From: CBDHHC01 sp050633205 | GTDB taxonomy: Bacteria; Pseudomonadota; Alphaproteobacteria; Rhizobiales; CBDHHC01 | Length of the DNA: 64,000 nucleotides | Reading direction: 5' to 3' | Assembly (NCBI GenBank): GCA_050633205.1 | Contig: JBOEGA010000050.1 | Span: 1 to 64,000, forward strand | In this document: one piece after another, positions 18,498-27,979 of the stretch | Position numbering within the stretch: position 1 is the first letter of the stretch | How the letters are laid out: the number at the start of each line of letters is the position of its first letter | Notes under the pieces: model-generated | What the model was told of the DNA's origin: nothing | The model's database searches: none | What the model saw: only the letters and a program-made list of their open reading frames with translations | Translations under genes and position numbers: made by a program

Positions 18498-20213
18498 TTG
18501 AGCGACGTTCTCAGCATAAAACAGAATAACCCGAGGAAGAGGGTACATGTTGTATCACCTCCTCATACACCCGCGGGACCGTGGCAGATTTCCGTACTGG
18601 TTATCGCTGCGCTTGTTTTGCTGCCGGTTTTTTCTCTTATTTATCTTTCTTTTATTCCTTCAGAAAATATCTGGCCGCACCTGTTTTCAACTGTTCTGCC
18701 GGGAGCTGTGCTCGAAACCATATGGCTTATGCTTGGTGTCGGGGCATTAACACTGGTTGTCGGAACCAGTACCGCCTGGCTGGTTACAATGTACCGTTTT
18801 CCCGGCCGTAATATTCTGGACTGGCTGCTTCTAATTCCACTGGCCATGCCAACCTATATTATTGCCTTCTGCTATGTTGAGATTCTGGATTACTCAGGCA
18901 CTATACAAACTTTCCTTCGTGAATTTTTCGGATGGACCTCTTCCAGAGATTACTGGTTTCCCCAAATCCGCTCCCAGGGTGGGGCTATTTTTGTAATGAG
19001 CTTTGTGCTCTATCCATATGTCTATCTGAATGCTCGCGCTTCGTTTATGCTGCAATCCATATGTACGCTGGAAGTTGCCCGAACTCTCGGACGCAGTCCC
19101 CTTGGCGTATTCTGGTCAGTAGCCCTGCCAATGGCCCGCCCTGCACTGGCTGCCGGCGTTGCACTGGCTCTTATGGAATGTCTTAATGATATAGGAGCGG
19201 TGAGGTATCTTGGTGTTAATACGCTCACAACAACTGTTTATGATACCTGGCTTGGGAAATCCAACCTTGCAGGAGCAGCCCAGATTGCATGCCTGATGCT
19301 GGTTTTTGTGGCTATTCTGTTTTCATGGGAACGAATTGCCCGGAAAGGACAGCAATATCATAGCACTACCGGACATTACAGAAATATCCCGGAAGAGAAA
19401 CTTGAGGGATGGAAAGGCTGGCTGACGGGCCTGTTTTGCGCCATGCCTGTTATTCTGGGCTTTATTGCTCCAATCACTGTATTAGTTCAGTCAAGTTTTG
19501 TTTTTGCCGAAGACAGTCTCTCGGGATCTTACTGGAAAGCGGCCCAAAACAGCCTAACCCTTTCCAGTATCACAGCAGTTGTTGCAGTCATTATAGCACT
19601 TACACTTGCTTATTCGAGAAGGGTTGCGCCAACGGCATTTGTCAAACCTGCATACCGCATAACCGGCTTTGGATATGCTATTCCGGGTACAGTTCTGGCA
19701 ATCGGTGTCTTTATGCCTCTGGCGGCTTTTGACAATGGTGTTGACGGGGTTATGCGAGAACAGTTTGGAGTATCGACAGGCTTATTGCTATCCGGAACCA
19801 TGTTTGCACTTATTCTTGCCTATACGATCAGGTTTCTGGCGGTATCAAACGGAGCGATTGAATCTGGCCTCAAAAGGATATCAGTCAACCTGGATTCTGC
19901 TTCAAGAGCTTTGGGGGAAACAGCTTTTGGCACTTTATGGCGTGTCCACCTTCCTTTGCTCAGACCTGCTCTTGGTGCAGCAGTTCTGCTGGTTTTTGTC
20001 GATACCATGAAAGAACTACCGGCTACACTTCTTATGAAACCGTTTAATTTTGATACTCTGGCAACGCATGTCTATAATTATGCCTCGGCTGAAGAATATG
20101 GTGAAGCGGCACTACCAGCACTGACTATCGTTATTTTTGGGCTGGCGCCTGTTATTCTACTCAGCAAAACCATTGCAACAGGCCGTGCCGGGCAGCGCTC
20201 CAGCAGCTCCTGA
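18498..20213 (+). CDS. ferric iron ABC transporter permease (FbpB/SfuB type)
   Basis: 571 residues, two fused permease halves of about six helices each. Each half carries the EAA loop that docks the ATPase: EVARTLGRSPLGVFWSVALP (about 190-210) and ASRALGETAFGTLWRVHLP (about 457-476). The length and fusion are typical of Fe3+ (FbpB) permeases, and the operon's iron-type operators agree. No ATPase or binding-protein gene lies nearby, so these must be encoded elsewhere. Start is TTG at 18498 with an AAGAGAG ribosome site. Confidence 0.88.
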   Translation: MSDVLSIKQNNPRKRVHVVSPPHTPAGPWQISVLVIAALVLLPVFSLIYLSFIPSENIWPHLFSTVLPGAVLETIWLMLGVGALTLVVGTSTAWLVTMYRFPGRNILDWLLLIPLAMPTYIIAFCYVEILDYSGTIQTFLREFFGWTSSRDYWFPQIRSQGGAIFVMSFVLYPYVYLNARASFMLQSICTLEVARTLGRSPLGVFWSVALPMARPALAAGVALALMECLNDIGAVRYLGVNTLTTTVYDTWLGKSNLAGAAQIACLMLVFVAILFSWERIARKGQQYHSTTGHYRNIPEEKLEGWKGWLTGLFCAMPVILGFIAPITVLVQSSFVFAEDSLSGSYWKAAQNSLTLSSITAVVAVIIALTLAYSRRVAPTAFVKPAYRITGFGYAIPGTVLAIGVFMPLAAFDNGVDGVMREQFGVSTGLLLSGTMFALILAYTIRFLAVSNGAIESGLKRISVNLDSASRALGETAFGTLWRVHLPLLRPALGAAVLLVFVDTMKELPATLLMKPFNFDTLATHVYNYASAEEYGEAALPALTIVIFGLAPVILLSKTIATGRAGQRSSSS

Positions 20214-20292
20214 CGCCTCCCGTCTATTTTTCTGATTTTAAAAGAATAAAAAGATGAAATAGATAACTTTACGTAACGATACTTTATGCTAC

Positions 20293-20320
20293 TATAATTG
20301 TTGCATTGCAGCATTGCTGC
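20293..20320 (+). promoter_or_regulatory. scoA promoter -10 and overlapping palindrome
   Basis: Consensus TATAAT at 20293-20298, followed by a perfect inverted repeat GCAGCATTGCTGC (20308-20320) at the likely transcription start. The -35 is poor. The position suits a repressor site. Confidence 0.45.
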
Positions 20321-20371
20321 TAATGTTTATTCAGTTATATGAGACCTTTTCAGGTGGATACAGGAGGGAAC

Positions 20372-21082
20372 GTGGCAAGCAAGAAAGTATATTCTGATGC
20401 ATCGTCAGCTCTTGCCGAATTGTTAGAAGACGGCATGACATTGATGGTTGGAGGTTTTGGACTTTGTGGTATTCCTGAGAGCCTTATCTACGCTGTTAAG
20501 GAAACAGGTGTTAAGAACCTTACTGTCATCTCAAATAACTGTGGTGTTGACGGTATTGCACTAGGTGTTTTGCTTGAGACAAGGCAAATTTCTAAAACGA
20601 TCTCCTCTTATGTTGGTGAAAATAAACTCTTTGCCCAGCAGTATCTTGATGGTGATGTGGAAGTTGTCTTTACACCTCAGGGTACTCTGGCCGAACAAAT
20701 CCGTGCCGGTGGAGCCGGGATACCAGCTTTTTACACCAAAACCGGTGTTGGTACTCTTGTTGCTGAAGGTAAAGAAACCCGGGAGTTTGATGGCGAGACA
20801 TACGTTATGGAGCGTGGTCTGGTTGCGGATATATCTCTTGTTCATGCCTGGAAAGGGGATACAGAGGGTAACCTTATTTACCGGAAGACGGCCCGTAACT
20901 TCAATCCGATGATGGCTACTGCTGGCAAGGTAACTATTGCACAGGTGGAACATCTTGTTGAACCTGGTGAGTTTAACCCTGACCATATTATTACTCCCGG
21001 AATTTTCGTGCAAAGAATTGTTCATACGCCGGATCCGACCAAACATATTGAACAGCGCACCACGCGCCCGAAATCAGCATAA
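20372..21082 (+). CDS. scoA: succinyl-CoA:3-ketoacid CoA-transferase subunit A
   Basis: 236 residues from GTG 20372, chosen because AGGAGGGAA lies 6-10 bases upstream and the family begins with KKVYSDASSAL. Contains the CoA-transferase family I signature MVGGFGLCGIPE and the SNNCG motif. With ScoB it moves CoA from succinyl-CoA to acetoacetate for ketone-body or polyhydroxybutyrate use. scoB starts 16 bp downstream. Confidence 0.93.
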   Translation: MASKKVYSDASSALAELLEDGMTLMVGGFGLCGIPESLIYAVKETGVKNLTVISNNCGVDGIALGVLLETRQISKTISSYVGENKLFAQQYLDGDVEVVFTPQGTLAEQIRAGGAGIPAFYTKTGVGTLVAEGKETREFDGETYVMERGLVADISLVHAWKGDTEGNLIYRKTARNFNPMMATAGKVTIAQVEHLVEPGEFNPDHIITPGIFVQRIVHTPDPTKHIEQRTTRPKSA

Positions 21083-21098
21083 GAATTGGAGGTTTTAA

Positions 21099-21743
21099 AT
21101 GGCCTGGAATCGAGATCAAATGGCTGCGCGGGCGGCGAAAGAACTTCAGGATGGTTTTTATGTCAATCTGGGTATTGGAATTCCGACACTGGTATCTAAT
21201 TTTATTCCGGATGGTATGAATGTCCAGTTACAGAGCGAAAACGGAATGCTGGGTATGGGTCCTTTCCCTTATGAAGGAGAAGAGGACGCTGACCTTATTA
21301 ATGCCGGCAAGCAAACTATTACAGAATTACCTACCACAAGCTACTTCTCCAGTTCAGACTCTTTTGGCATGATCCGTGGTGGTCATATTGATTTGTCTAT
21401 TCTTGGAGCAATGCAGATTTCCCAGACAGGAGATATTGCAAACTGGATGATACCGGGCAAAATGGTGAAAGGTATGGGCGGGGCGATGGATCTGGTTGCC
21501 GGGGTTAAACGGGTTGTTGTTGTTATGGAACATACAGCCAAAGGTTCTCCCAAATTGCTTGAGGAATGCAACCTGCCATTAACGGGAACAGCTGTGGTCA
21601 ATCTGATTATAACCGACCTGGGTGTGTTCGAGGTAGACAAGGAAGCCGGAGAACTGGTTCTAACTGAACTGGCGGATGGTGTAACTCCCGAGGAAATAAA
21701 AGAAAATACAGAAGCCAGGTATCGAGTTGAGCTTCGTTCCTGA
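21099..21743 (+). CDS. scoB: succinyl-CoA:3-ketoacid CoA-transferase subunit B
   Basis: 214 residues. Begins with [15 protein letters not shown] and has the catalytic glutamate motif [13 protein letters not shown] (Glu of SENG) that forms the acyl-CoA thioester intermediate. It works as a heteromer with ScoA encoded just upstream. TTGGAGG precedes the ATG. Confidence 0.94.
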   Translation: MAWNRDQMAARAAKELQDGFYVNLGIGIPTLVSNFIPDGMNVQLQSENGMLGMGPFPYEGEEDADLINAGKQTITELPTTSYFSSSDSFGMIRGGHIDLSILGAMQISQTGDIANWMIPGKMVKGMGGAMDLVAGVKRVVVVMEHTAKGSPKLLEECNLPLTGTAVVNLIITDLGVFEVDKEAGELVLTELADGVTPEEIKENTEARYRVELRS

Positions 21744-21772
21744 TAACCTGTTTCAGAGCACAAAATATCTAC

Positions 21773-21807
21773 AAGGGGGTAAAGGGGAAAAACCTTCCTC
21801 CCCCCTT
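21773..21807 (+). terminator. terminator after scoAB
   Basis: AAGGGGG (21773-21779) pairs with CCCCCTT (21801-21807), with an inner AAGG/CCTT pairing possible. The following tract is short in T, so it is a moderate-strength candidate. Confidence 0.5.
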
Positions 21808-22018
21808 ATTAAAGAGTCGAATATTCAATTCCGGTCATATTGTTTACAAATCTGTTGCCTAAAATCTTCTCGTTTCCATAATATTTCAGAATCTTATAGT
21901 GTGGAAATGAAATGCAGGCCTTTACCTCTGTGTGAGGCAAGAGATATGGTGTATTAATAATGCGTACCACTTATAGTGGCAGGTGTTATCGGGGTCAGAC
22001 CTATCAGTCGGAATAAAA

Positions 22019-23797
22019 ATGAAAACAAACAGACTCTTACATTACACAGTAATTGCCTTGTCTTTCACTGCAGTGATCGTAACCACAGCTATTGTTGCGA
22101 CTCCTCACCTTCTTGAGAATAAGCATATTCGTGCTCAGGCCAGAGTTCTCCTGTCGAAATGGGCTGGGGGTGAATTCCGTATTCGTGGTGATATCAAGGT
22201 AGACTATTTTCTGGGCGCGAAATTTTCCGCGACGGATGTCGAAATTACCAAGTTTGATCGTACCAGCGGTCTGAAACACTTCAAAGCCAAACAGCTGAGT
22301 GCTGATATAAGCTGGTTAAGTCTGTTATCAGGGACTATAGGCTTTAACAGGCTATCTATTGTTTCTCCCGAATTTACTTTTTCAAAAGATTTTATATCAT
22401 CCGATAAGAGCTCTTCAGAAAAGCTTACCAATAGCCCGCTGACCAGACTAATCAGAAAAGCTGCAGTTAACCGTGTCACGATACATAATGGTCGTATGAA
22501 ATTATGGTCTGAGGGAAATCTCCAGGAAATCTCCAATATTTACAGCAAGGTTTACGTTTCAAGCCGGGCACGGATAATTTCCGGGAGATCCTCATTTGTT
22601 TACCGGGATGTTCCACATCATCTCACCTTCAGGACCAAGAAAAAGGGAATACATAACGGTGTTTCCCATATGTATGTTAAATATTCTCTGAAAAGTGAGT
22701 TAGGGGCGACTGATTTTCAAGGAAATCTGGAATTCCACAAGAGTATTCAGGCTATCGGTAAAAAGAATATCCGTATCCATAATATAAGAGATTTTTCAAA
22801 ATGGGTGGGACGACCACTTCCTGATGGTTCCGGTTTAAAGGACTTTCAGCTTAGCGCGGATATGCAGCTGAAAGATAACAAACTGACCATGTCCAATAGT
22901 CACCTGAAGATGGATGGTAACAATGCCAGTGGCGTTCTTACGGTCAACCTCAGTGACAGAAATGTTGATATTGGTGGTACTCTGGATATTCCACGACTTT
23001 CTCTTCTCCCGTATGCAGGACAGGAAAAACTTACAGCATCAGAAAAGGGTGTGAAAAAGATACCTTTTCATTTCTTAAAATATATCACTGCCGATTTACG
23101 GGTATCAGCGGGTGAAATTACGGCTCCAAAGTTTCAGGCATGGAGCAGCGCTATGGCAATCTCAATTAATTCAGGCAAAATGCTGTTTGATATTGCTGAC
23201 ATGCGGATATTTGAAGGGTCTGCCCGCGGGCAAATAGAAATCGATGGTGACAGGGTAGTTCCAAAAATCTCCGTGCAAGGGTATCTACAGAATATATCCA
23301 CCTCTCACTGTCTTGAAAATATTACCAATAATGGTGTTATGGAAGGGCGGGCTTCAGTTGATGTCAGCCTGACCGCAGAAGGTAAAACCCTTAATAAGAT
23401 TATAGAATCTCTGGCAGGTAAATGGACCGTCAAGATGGCAGCGGGAGGGCAGGTTAATATGGATCTGATAAACCTCTTTGCTCAAACAACCGCTACACCA
23501 GTCAAAGGATGGAACAGTTTTAAAAATGGGGTTACCCGTTTTAAAAACCTAGATATCTCTTCAGATATGCAGGACGGAACGGCAAATATAAAAACGGTTA
23601 TGCTGGCTACAGATCAAAGGCGCTACTCAGGTAATGGAAGTATTCATATTCCAAACCACAGCATGAATTATCAGGTGACTATGTCTTCACATAATGAAGA
23701 GGATAAAGCAGATACTGTCGGCTCTATAAATAATATTGCTTTACAGATGAAGGGGCACTGGAATGCTCCCGAAATTGCAATTAATCCAAAACCATAA
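22019..23797 (+). CDS. AsmA family protein
   Basis: 592 residues from the preferred ATG at 22019. N-terminal signal anchor (LLHYTVIALSFTAVIVTTAIVA), then a long periplasmic beta-rich region: GEFRIRGDIKVDYFLGAKFSATDVEI matches the AsmA N-terminal repeat, and the C-terminal half ends in the AsmA_2-like NIALQMKGHWNAPEIAI. AsmA-type proteins are now thought to move phospholipid between membranes; direct function here is inferred. Standalone gene. Confidence 0.82.
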   Translation: MKTNRLLHYTVIALSFTAVIVTTAIVATPHLLENKHIRAQARVLLSKWAGGEFRIRGDIKVDYFLGAKFSATDVEITKFDRTSGLKHFKAKQLSADISWLSLLSGTIGFNRLSIVSPEFTFSKDFISSDKSSSEKLTNSPLTRLIRKAAVNRVTIHNGRMKLWSEGNLQEISNIYSKVYVSSRARIISGRSSFVYRDVPHHLTFRTKKKGIHNGVSHMYVKYSLKSELGATDFQGNLEFHKSIQAIGKKNIRIHNIRDFSKWVGRPLPDGSGLKDFQLSADMQLKDNKLTMSNSHLKMDGNNASGVLTVNLSDRNVDIGGTLDIPRLSLLPYAGQEKLTASEKGVKKIPFHFLKYITADLRVSAGEITAPKFQAWSSAMAISINSGKMLFDIADMRIFEGSARGQIEIDGDRVVPKISVQGYLQNISTSHCLENITNNGVMEGRASVDVSLTAEGKTLNKIIESLAGKWTVKMAAGGQVNMDLINLFAQTTATPVKGWNSFKNGVTRFKNLDISSDMQDGTANIKTVMLATDQRRYSGNGSIHIPNHSMNYQVTMSSHNEEDKADTVGSINNIALQMKGHWNAPEIAINPKP

Positions 23798-24005
23798 CTT
23801 TTATGGAGACATTTTTTAGCCTGAAATTCAGGATTTATCGTCTCATGAGCGGTTTTATATAAAATAAGCTTATGAAACTTCAGAATATTGCGATTTCATC
23901 GTTGCCAATTAACCATCACCTCCATTAAAAAGGTAGCTGGATTTTGGGAAACACACATAAGCATCCGGTCATTGATCTTATCGTTGCGTGTGAGGGAGAA
24001 GAATA

Positions 24006-25433
24006 ATGAATAATTTGCTGAGTCGTACAGCTGCGGGGATCTTTTTTTTAACCGCTGCAAGTCTTGCCTTACCTTCATTTGCTCAGGATAACTCTACCTC
24101 CGACGATAGTCAGGGGAGTTTGACAACAGATGTTACGCAGCAGGATAATGTTTCTGAAAATCAAGATACTGATGAAGGCCAGAATATTGCCGGTGATGAG
24201 ACAAATGCTGATACTGAGCCCACTGGCTCTACCGAGCCAAAGAAGACTGAAGCGGAGCAAACCGCTGAAGCGCCTGCAAAGGTGGTAGAAGAACCAAAAG
24301 CAAAAAAGCTATCAATTGCGTCCTGGGGCGGAGCATATATGCAGGCCCAGAATAATGCCTATTTTAAGGATTATCAAAAGGATACAGGTTTTCAGATCAG
24401 TACTGAAAAGCATTCAGGGCAATATGATGCTATCAAATCCGGTCTGACTTCTTCTCAATGGGATGTTGTTGATCTTACCTATGATATGGTTGATCAGGCA
24501 TGTGCTTCAGGTTTGCTTGCTCCAATTGATGCAAGCTCACTTGAAACGGCGCCAAACGGTTCTGCTGCGGAAGAAGATTTCTTTAAGGATGGTATTCATA
24601 AATGTGGTGTAGCCAGCATGGTCTGGTCACTAACCATTATCTACAACAAAAGAGCCTTCAGGCGTGGTGCTCCAAGAACGGTGAGTGACTTTTTTAATAC
24701 CAGTAGATATCGCGGAAAGAGGGTTTTGCCAAAGACTGCAGAAAATACACTGGAACTGGCACTTCTCGCTGATGGCGCAAAACCTGAAGAAGTTTACTCA
24801 CTTCTGGAAACTCCTGATGGCATTGACAGAGCGTTCAATAAACTTAACCGTATTAGAAAAAGCATAATATGGTCTTCCAATCCCTCGGAGCCTTTTAAAC
24901 TGCTGGCCAATGGCAAAGCCGCTTTTGGACTGGGTTATAACGGCCGTGCCTTTTCAGTTATTGCAGAACAAAAACAAGCGCTTGGTATTATCTGGGACGG
25001 GCAGCTCTATAATTATAATCTCTGGGCTATTCCGGCAAATGCAGAAAACAAGGAAAATTCGAAAAAATTTATCAACTTTGCCACCAGTCCTAAAAGGCTG
25101 GCAACTCAATCAAGCTGGTTCCCTTACGGTCCTTCAAGACGTTCTGCAGTTCAGATGATCAGACCTCATCCTGAGGCTGATATTGATCTGCGACCGTTTA
25201 TTCCTACTATTCCCAAGAACTTCAAGCTGGCTTTACGCACTGACAAGACGTGGTGGAAAGTCAGGGGAGCTCCTATGAAGGCAAGGTTCAACAGGTGGTT
25301 GCTTGGTGAGCGAGAGCCTAAAACCGAGCCGGACACTGCACAAAACCTTCAAACTGCATTTCAATCAGATGAACCAGTTATTGTTGTTCCTGAACAGTCG
25401 GATCAGGAAGATGAAAAGAATCAGCAGGAATAA
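24006..25433 (+). CDS. orphan periplasmic substrate-binding protein (PotD/type 2 polyamine-like) with acidic linkers
   Basis: 475 residues. Signal peptide to about residue 26 (LALPSFAQD), then an unusual Asp/Glu/Thr-rich linker of about 70 residues. The binding-protein domain begins KLSIASWGGAYMQAQNNAYFKDYQKDTG (about 99) and includes YNKRAF, NGKAAFGLGYNGRA and NYNLWAIPANAENKENSKKFINFA, the PotD/FbpA-like pattern. A second acidic tail (EQSDQEDEKNQQE) ends the protein. No permease or ATPase gene adjoins it. Spermidine/putrescine is the family guess; residues do not prove the ligand. Confidence 0.82.
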   Translation: MNNLLSRTAAGIFFLTAASLALPSFAQDNSTSDDSQGSLTTDVTQQDNVSENQDTDEGQNIAGDETNADTEPTGSTEPKKTEAEQTAEAPAKVVEEPKAKKLSIASWGGAYMQAQNNAYFKDYQKDTGFQISTEKHSGQYDAIKSGLTSSQWDVVDLTYDMVDQACASGLLAPIDASSLETAPNGSAAEEDFFKDGIHKCGVASMVWSLTIIYNKRAFRRGAPRTVSDFFNTSRYRGKRVLPKTAENTLELALLADGAKPEEVYSLLETPDGIDRAFNKLNRIRKSIIWSSNPSEPFKLLANGKAAFGLGYNGRAFSVIAEQKQALGIIWDGQLYNYNLWAIPANAENKENSKKFINFATSPKRLATQSSWFPYGPSRRSAVQMIRPHPEADIDLRPFIPTIPKNFKLALRTDKTWWKVRGAPMKARFNRWLLGEREPKTEPDTAQNLQTAFQSDEPVIVVPEQSDQEDEKNQQE

Positions 25434-25460
25434 AACAGCCCTGTTACAGCAGTAATACTG

Positions 25461-25493
25461 AAGGAAGAAGTTATTACTTCTTCCTTTTTTTTT
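25461..25493 (+). terminator. intrinsic terminator after the binding-protein gene
   Basis: 11-bp stem AAGGAAGAAGT/ACTTCTTCCTT with a TATT loop, followed by a run of nine T. Strong rho-independent terminator 28 bp after the stop codon. Confidence 0.9.
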
Positions 25494-25978
25494 ATAAGGT
25501 TTTTCTCTCTGTCGTGACCTTATACACAGGCGTTTAAATTTATTTTCGTCTCATAATCATCACTAAAAGTGAGTTCCAGATAAACAATTTCACGCCGTTC
25601 AGAAATCATATACTTCAAACTTATTATTCTTTCGATAGTTGTACAATTTATCCAACATACTGAATTAATGTATTTTCTTAACTTTCCGCTATAAACCCAT
25701 GCTATTTATGAATATATCCTTCTGCCAATACTGGTTATGCCTTATGCTAACAGGAAGTATTCCCTAAACTAATCATGCAATTTAAAAATGCTTTTATCCA
25801 CCACAAGAAATAATTGATTTTGTATTAATAATACGGCACATTTCTACTTATGCGCTGGACTACATAGACAGTGGGGACGATCAATGGGACGTTTCCTATT
25901 TATCGAGTTTCGGTATTAGGAAATGGCGTGGATATGTAGCTCAGGTATCAACACTCAATAAAGAGGGTGAATTTTCTG

Positions 25979-26068
25979 ATGAATGAATTGAAGTACTGTG
26001 TGTGCATGGATCATAGCCATTTTTATATGAGCGGGATCATCACCTCCGGTATTGCCATAATTCAGTGA
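25979..26068 (+). CDS. possible 29-residue protein
   Basis: ATG at 25979 with AGAGGGTGA about 10 bases upstream, 29 codons (MNELKYCVCMDHSHFYMSG...), TGA at 26066-26068. Two Cys and two His lie close together (CVCMDHSH), and the C-terminal half is hydrophobic. A strong terminator follows about 40 bp later and no other gene can use it. The unit may equally be a non-coding RNA. No family recognised. Confidence 0.4.
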   Translation: MNELKYCVCMDHSHFYMSGIITSGIAIIQ

Positions 26069-26106
26069 GCCGAAATAAATAAAACGGGTCATAATCAGTA
26101 TTAAAA

Positions 26107-26138
26107 CTCCCCTGCCGGATTACATGATAGCGGCAGGG
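26107..26138 (+). terminator. intrinsic terminator of an unidentified short transcript
   Basis: Perfect 9-bp GC-rich stem CCCCTGCCG/CGGCAGGGG with a 13-nt loop, then a T-rich tail (ATTTTTT). The preceding annotated gene already has its own terminator 600 bp upstream, so this one ends a separate short transcript. Confidence 0.85.
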
Positions 26139-26239
26139 GATTTTTTACTTAATGCTCAAAGATATGTTGCAATCAGTTAGACCGCTATTGTAACTTGGTG
26201 AGCGTGGGTTACGGGTTTTATTTTAAGAACAGTAGAGTT

Positions 26240-27772
26240 ATGCTGCAGCACTTCCTGCCTTATGTTTCGTTTGTACGATGCGTGTGTATTGTGCTGGCTT
26301 TTTCTTTCGCGTTTCTGGCTGCTCCCTCAGAGAGCATTGCAAGAAAAAATAATAAAAAACTATCGAAGAAAACAGCGCCCAGGCTTATTGCCGGAGATGT
26401 TCATGCGCAACTTCCTCTGCAGAAACGTGACCGCAGCTATGCCCGGGGGCGATTTGTTTTTGCTGAAATAAAGATCTTTAACAAAGGTCGGAGACGCTAC
26501 AGAAATGCTCAGCTGGTTTTTGAAACCAAAGACCCTATAATACATTCTATCGTCAATCTTGATGATGGAAGAAACATCATCCGAGGATATTCGCGCAGAA
26601 GAAAACGTCATGTTGTTTCTATCAGGCGCCTCTCCCGAACAAAACCACAGATATACTGGGTAGAACTAAAGCTCGGTAAACCAGAAGTTTCAGACAGTAA
26701 GGCTGATACCAGAACATATTTAAATATAACTCTGGGATCCAGAAACGGAGAGGGTAACTGGGATACTGATACGACGCATATGAGCTGGAAGTTATCTAAT
26801 TGTGGCGCTTCCTACCATAAGGCTCTTTCTGGCGGCTCCAACTCTGAAATACATAAGCTGAACCATGCCCTTACTGAATTATCGCATAAAGATAAGGATA
26901 TGCCCGGACGCTGGATCTTTAGCCCTGTAAAATCCTATAAAACGGAGACGATATACAGAGATGTCTGCACCCGCTATAAATATTACAGAAACAGGCAGAC
27001 AGGTAAGCGATACAAAAAGTGCCGGGTTTCCAGAAAAGTAAAAAAAACCATAAAAACGCTAATCAAAGCTCCTAAAGAAGTTCAGGAGGTTCTGAACCTG
27101 TCTGGCGGTATTGTTGCTGCACGCGGCAGCGATCAGAGCATGAGATTACATACTGACGGCTATTGGGTCGTCAGAAAGATATATGAAGATATAAAGCGAT
27201 ACCTTGAGCAAAGGGCTAACCCCGCAATCTGTACCGGCACACTTCAAATGACAGAGTTTTATGAAGCTAAATTTGAACCGGTTACAAAGAAGAATGATGA
27301 ACTCAAAAATAATTTAAAAGCTGCTTTGGAGCTGGCAAAACTGAAGGCAGGTGCTTATTTGAAACTCACCGGCTCCAATAGACATGCGCGGTTGTTTCAG
27401 GTTCGATCCAGAGACATACTGGCCAGATCTGAAGACGAGGAAAATACCCAAAAGAACCTTTCTGTTATGGAAGGCATATTAATTAAATTTGCAAGCCTGT
27501 CTCCAGATAAACAGTTTATTACAGACTTTAAAAATACGGATAGTATTCTTGCCAAACTGAAAATATTTAAAAATGTTATTGCAAAATACAGCAATGAACT
27601 GGAGCTTAATGAAGAAGCTAAAAAACGTCTCAGGGAAACACTGACCATGATTGAAGCAGCCTATTATCTACAGGTTCTTTCATCACGCTACGAAAAGATT
27701 AAGGTCATTGTCTCTAATAGTATTCGGGATATTCGCAGTACTTATAGCAAACACTGTAATTGTGCAGACTGA
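26240..27772 (+). CDS. exported basic protein of unknown function
   Basis: About 510 residues from ATG 26240. Signal peptide (FVRCVCIVLAFSFAFLAAPSESIA), an N-terminal beta-rich domain with AEIKIFNKGRRRYRNAQLVFETKDP that resembles a DUF11/CARDB-like fold (weak), a Lys/Arg-rich middle (YKYYRNRQTGKRYKKCRVSRKVKKT) and a helical C-terminal third. Very basic overall. It is preceded by a terminator and followed by about 200 bp of non-coding DNA, so it stands alone. No function can be assigned. Confidence 0.7.
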   Translation: MLQHFLPYVSFVRCVCIVLAFSFAFLAAPSESIARKNNKKLSKKTAPRLIAGDVHAQLPLQKRDRSYARGRFVFAEIKIFNKGRRRYRNAQLVFETKDPIIHSIVNLDDGRNIIRGYSRRRKRHVVSIRRLSRTKPQIYWVELKLGKPEVSDSKADTRTYLNITLGSRNGEGNWDTDTTHMSWKLSNCGASYHKALSGGSNSEIHKLNHALTELSHKDKDMPGRWIFSPVKSYKTETIYRDVCTRYKYYRNRQTGKRYKKCRVSRKVKKTIKTLIKAPKEVQEVLNLSGGIVAARGSDQSMRLHTDGYWVVRKIYEDIKRYLEQRANPAICTGTLQMTEFYEAKFEPVTKKNDELKNNLKAALELAKLKAGAYLKLTGSNRHARLFQVRSRDILARSEDEENTQKNLSVMEGILIKFASLSPDKQFITDFKNTDSILAKLKIFKNVIAKYSNELELNEEAKKRLRETLTMIEAAYYLQVLSSRYEKIKVIVSNSIRDIRSTYSKHCNCAD

Positions 27773-27979
27773 TTTGTAAAAGGTTAGAGTGCTCGCCTAC
27801 TGAGCCCCAGAGCATTTGGCGTTTAACCGGGTTCACTTTACCGAGGAAGTTTTATCTCAGAAACAAGTTTTAAGGTGCCGAAAATACCGGAGTATTTTCA
27901 AACTTTTAAAAGTAGATAATGACGTAAAAATTTCGGGTAAATAAATCTGATTAAGCACGACGAGCTCTAGGCTCAGAAC

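Larger units (their letters stand above)
25494..26239. other. 746-bp intergenic region with one possible short gene
   Basis: Very AT-rich. Apart from the short ORF at 25979-26068 and the terminator at 26107-26138, listed separately, I see no gene, tRNA or repeat. The part before 25880 looks non-coding. Confidence 0.5.

Noticed and set aside
21727..21957. Plus-strand ORF of 76 codons after scoB
   Set aside because: It begins inside scoB in another frame, crosses the terminator hairpin and has no ribosome site.
25930..25960. tRNA-like string TGTAGCTCAGGT
   Set aside because: It looks like a D-arm, but no acceptor stem, anticodon arm or T-loop can be built around it.
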